Positions 60,817 through 64,000 of a stretch of DNA of 64,000 bases are shown one piece after another. Source of the DNA: Toxonevra muliebris (taxonomy: Eukaryota; Arthropoda; Insecta; Diptera; Pallopteridae); contig CAVNUY010000005.1 in the NCBI GenBank assembly GCA_963691655.1, forward strand, positions 434,001-498,000. The letters are read 5' to 3'. The notes under the pieces are model-generated. The model saw only the letters and a list, made by a program, of their open reading frames with translations, was not told where the DNA came from and made no database searches. The position numbers and the translations under genes are program-made. The stretch's first letter is position 1. Each line of letters opens with the position of its first letter.

Positions 60817-61901
60817 TGTAACGAAGCTCTATCCTGGGTATCACTCGCCGAGTCCAGGGTTCGAGGCTACAGAAATTTATTTGTTACAGGGACCGGGACG
60901 AACTACTTTCAATTTACGGACACTACACAACACTCACTTGGGGATCTTGCCCCTCTATTTTTCTGAATTTCACTTTTTTATTTTTCCTCAAGGCGTGGCC
61001 TTGTGGTTCCTCCCAGTGCGTGGCACTATGGAGCACCTACTTACAAACTATCGTATGGTGCGTTTCACCTTAAATTCTGCTGGACGATGGCGTGGCCTAT
61101 CACTCGAATCTCTCCTAGTGCGTGGCACAAAGGAGCGTCGATCTGAAACCGGCAAATGGACCCTTTAGTGCGTAGCACTAAAAGGTGATGAACAAAAAAA
61201 AACACACACTCACTTCGTTTTCACTTTTTTTTTTATATTTGGTTTATTTATTAATTCATTTTGTTTAAAATATTACTTTCTTTTTTTATTTTTATTTAAC
61301 TTTAATTTTATATTTTTGTTTTCTATAAACACTGTGGGGTGGACGGCGTGGCCTATCCCGCTGATCCTCCTGATGCGTGGCACCAAGGAGCGTCGATGTG
61401 AAAAAAAAAATGGCTTTCCCAGTAATTGTTCCGTCGCGAGACACTCACCTGAATAATACGTCTGCTTGCTGCCGCTGTTGATCGCCGAAAGAGAAAGAGT
61501 TTTTTCCGTTCGCCGCCATCTGCCTGTAGTTTCGTTGTTTTTTCCCCTTCGTTGAGTTCGAAACATGGCGTCATTCAGCTAGATGAGTGTGTTCACCACT
61601 CGACTATTAATTTATGCAATTGAACGGTTGCATTTTCGTTTTAATGTACAATACTTAGATTTAGCAATTTTTAGGTTATTTAATAATACAAACTGTCCCT
61701 TCATGGGCAAATAATAAAAAACTTAACAATTAGACAATAACCAAAATAAACAATTCAATATATAATAAAAAAAACAATTAATGGTAAGAAAAGCAAATAA
61801 TGAAGTAAAATAAACAATAATGGAATATATAAAAAATAAAATATAAAGTAACTCCACTGGGGAGACGCAAACGAGGGGGTGGACCGACTTGCGTCCTCAC
61901 A
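60817..61901 (-). repeat. 5' LTR (1085 bp)
   Basis: Upstream LTR of the minus-strand element, carrying its promoter by position. Nearly identical to the 3' LTR. On the minus strand a perfect splice-donor consensus CAGGTGAGT occurs at 61451-61443, and the same string is in the 3' LTR. Frames inside it are not genes. Confidence 0.9.
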
Positions 61902-61905
61902 GCAT
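61902..61905. repeat. Target site duplication GCAT, right copy
   Basis: Right copy of the 4-bp duplication; unit 8 sequence resumes here. Confidence 0.9.
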
Positions 61906-62233
61906 TAAATGCCATAAAGCGTTATTTGCAAACGAGTAAAGGTGATACGCTTTCATTGGACATTGAAGCCATCGACACGTATGCCGAATTACTCGACGAG
62001 CAATGGTTGCGCTTCTGTTAAGCCCAACAGGAGGTAGAAGTCTCGTGTGGAGACGCATATGCTGCAGTTGAAGAAAAGTCGCGTATACTGGCTGAGAAGT
62101 GGTTACCACTGCAAAGTCTAATTTCAAACGCCTCACCAAAATGCACACACAATTGCCAAGAGCAAGCCCGCCCGCTGCAATTACTTCAGTCGCTCAGCTA
62201 CCAAAATTGCAGCTACCTACATTTAGTGGTAAC

Positions 62234-63034
62234 CAGCATTTGTCTTTGAAGTCCAGCAAAAAACCTATGTGCAAAATTTTTTAGTAAAATCTTTTGCACT
62301 ATTTTTTGAAAAATAATGCATTAAATTATTACTAACCGGAAATTTTTTTATCACATATGTTTATAAGAGATAAGAGAATATGAAAATCAAAAAATTGGAG
62401 AAAAGGAGTTATCCAGTGGTTGTCTACAGCTTCATAGCAATGTTTTTTAACCTTTAATAAAGGACAAACATATCAATGTAGCAATAAATTTGGTGTCAAG
62501 ACTGTGGAAGACCTAAGTAACCATAATTTCACAACAAAAGGTTTCTATCAAGCTCCATTATAATTCGGACGCCAAAGGGTTAACTACATCAAAATCTATT
62601 GTGAAATGAAGAGACTTAACAACTTGGTCATTTTATTCGCATACGTTAAACTAGCTGGCGAATAAAACGCAGCTATTATTTGTCATTACAGATAACCTCG
62701 TTAAACATTTGTAAAACAACAGGTTTTTAGATGAAGAATTTATATTAATTTCTTAACTTAAATAACTTTGAGCCATGTTATTGACTTATATTGAGTCTCA
62801 CAGTAATCTGTTAAACTTATTTAAATGAATGAATTAATGTATTTTATTAACTTTATTAATATTAATAGACTGAATTACTATTACTGATATTACTATATTT
62901 TGATTTATTGAATAAAATAATACAATAAAATTGATACATTGTGCTTAATTTGAAACTTAGCACATTTTTCCACAATCTAGCACAATTTTACATCCAAATC
63001 TAGCACCTTTAAAAAATTTTTAGTCCCATCACTG
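62234..63034. mobile_element. hAT-like insertion in gag, unit 8 (801 bp)
   Basis: GTGGTAAC at 62226-62233 and 63035-63042; full length. Confidence 0.65.
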
Positions 63035-63893
63035 GTGGTAACCCCATCGATTGGCTCAGTTTCAAAGATGCGTTGCAATCTCTCGAGCAACTAAAAACTC
63101 ATCTTTCGGATTGCAGAAATTGCATTACCTTCGAAATTGCCTAAAAGATGAAAGCTCTATTTTCCATCGAAAAGGCAATCAAAGGCGTGCTAAATTTGAC
63201 TTTTTAGCACTCAGCTCTTTACGCACGTTAGGGCAGCCAGTTGACCTCTGGGTCGCTTGGCTGGTATACATGACAGTATCATACGTAGCATACGAAACTC
63301 GCAAAACAGTGGGAGCTGTCTCTGATTAACGATCAATGGCCTACATTTGAGGATTTAATAAAGTTTTTTAGAAACTCGAGCACGCTCGCTGGAAATGCTA
63401 CCAGCAACAACATACTTCACATAAATGCTTGTAAAAACTTTAATTTTAAGATAGAGGAAAAATGTAAATAGCAAAATTGTTTATATCTTTAAGCTTAACA
63501 ACTTTCTTTCAGACATCAAATTCGTATGTGTCGAAATAAAGAAATTTCTTAATAGCTCCTGAAGACTCTATTGTTCCGACTTCAGGTCCATATTATGGAC
63601 CGACCATAAATTACTATAAAACAGAAAATTGAAATCTTGTTGCACTATGTTTTTTTATTTGATTAAAATAAAAGAATAAATGGTTTTTGTATAGATGTAT
63701 AAAATGCTATAGTTTCGTAAGTTATGTCTTTTCCATGAACAAATGTATGCTTAAAATTTTCAAATTAAGTTCTCTATAAACTAACTTTTTGTCACCCACA
63801 TAAATATTTTGAGATTAAGGGCTTCAAAGTTGAAATTCGTTTGAAAAAGACGATGCCTATTTTCGATTATAACAGATTATACAATGGTAAGTA

Positions 63894-64000
63894 AATTTTG
63901 GGAGTTGAAAGAGCTTCTAGACATGGGTCACATGGAGCTAGTCCACAACTTGACTCAAAACGCTTACTACATGCCTCATAACGCGGTGATAAAGGACACG
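63894..64000 (+). pseudogene. BEL/Pao reverse transcriptase fragment, cut by window end (unit 8)
   Basis: Only the first 107 bases (GHMELV to VIKDT) are visible, so it cannot be said whether unit 8 carries the 124-bp deletion. Confidence 0.8.

Larger units (their letters stand above)
52157..61901 (-). mobile_element. Ty3/gypsy LTR retrotransposon, Osvaldo/Ulysses-like (9745 bp)
   Basis: Nearly complete element read right to left: 5' LTR (60817-61901), tRNA-Lys primer site, gag, pol with protease-RT-RNase H-integrase, long C-terminal region, polypurine tract, 3' LTR (52157-53239). Both LTRs begin TGTAAC and end CTCACA as written on the plus strand. They differ by about seven substitutions plus homopolymer indels over 1.08 kb, so the insertion is recent. 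Size, 1.1-kb LTRs, 4-bp duplication and a tRNA-Lys primer resemble the Osvaldo/Ulysses lineage of Drosophila as I recall it; lineage placement is inference. It is much more G+C-rich than the array around it. Confidence 0.9.
52126..63402 (+). pseudogene. BEL/Pao gag, split by gypsy and hAT insertions (unit 8)
   Basis: ATG at 52126. After 31 bases the gypsy element (52157-61901) interrupts it. Gag resumes at 61906, then the hAT-like insertion (62234-63034), then the final gag blocks to about 63402. A private 21-bp deletion near 63175 (repeat AAGG at both ends) removes seven codons without changing frame. Confidence 0.85.
49246..64000 (+). repeat. Tandem composite unit 8, interrupted and cut by window end
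   Basis: Eighth copy, with about 5.0 kb of its own sequence visible on the two sides of the gypsy insertion (49246-52156 and 61906-64000). The array therefore continues to the right of the window and its total copy number is unknown. Confidence 0.9.

Overview
The window looks like insect (probably dipteran) repeat-rich, heterochromatin-type DNA. No host gene can be supported. Nearly everything recognisable is a transposable element (TE) or a broken piece of one: a LINE, a piggyBac element, BEL/Pao, Ty1/copia, hAT-, Transib- and Harbinger-like non-autonomous DNA elements, and one nearly intact Ty3/gypsy LTR retrotransposon. The organism call rests on the insect-type element mix, the strongly A+T-rich background and the Osvaldo/Ulysses-like look of the LTR element, so the species is unknown.

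Layout. (1) 1-4013 is the left flank: a minus-strand CR1/Jockey-group LINE (PHD-finger ORF1 and the start of the ORF2 endonuclease) and a minus-strand piggyBac transposase pseudogene. (2) 4014-64000 is a head-to-tail tandem array of a composite unit of about 6.3-6.9 kb. There are seven complete units (starting at 4014, 10906, 17382, 23740, 30116, 36414 and 42805) and an eighth (from 49246) that runs off the window. Each unit holds, in order: the 5' tip of the piggyBac element, a Harbinger-like MITE, a 1.3-kb Transib-like element with RSS-like ends, the leader of a BEL/Pao retrotransposon with a tRNA-Tyr primer site, a broken BEL gag split by a hAT-like insertion, a broken BEL reverse transcriptase (all plus strand), and a Ty1/copia reverse transcriptase fragment on the minus strand. 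Units meet at a poly-T tract. (3) 52157-61901 is a 9.7-kb Ty3/gypsy element on the minus strand, inserted into the BEL gag of unit 8 with a 4-bp GCAT target duplication.

History. Units differ by scattered substitutions and by indels shared mainly between neighbours (units 3-5 share a 124-bp RT deletion, units 7-8 a 35-bp leader deletion), as expected from local unequal exchange. Unit 1, at the array edge, is the outlier: it keeps the far end of the Harbinger MITE and a TTAA-flanked MITE lost from the others, but lacks part of the hAT insertion and one Transib end. The gypsy insertion is younger than the amplification: it sits in one unit only and its LTRs are nearly identical.

The gypsy element is the only near-functional coding unit. 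It has gag with a zinc knuckle, an in-frame -1 slippery heptamer, and pol with protease, RT, RNase H and integrase. An unusual C-terminal region of about 720 residues follows, with two SUMO-interaction-like motifs, preceded by a good splice-acceptor sequence. A frameshift near its 3' end breaks that tail. The TE-derived macrosatellite, with BEL and copia RT pieces in opposite orientations, is the most unusual system here.
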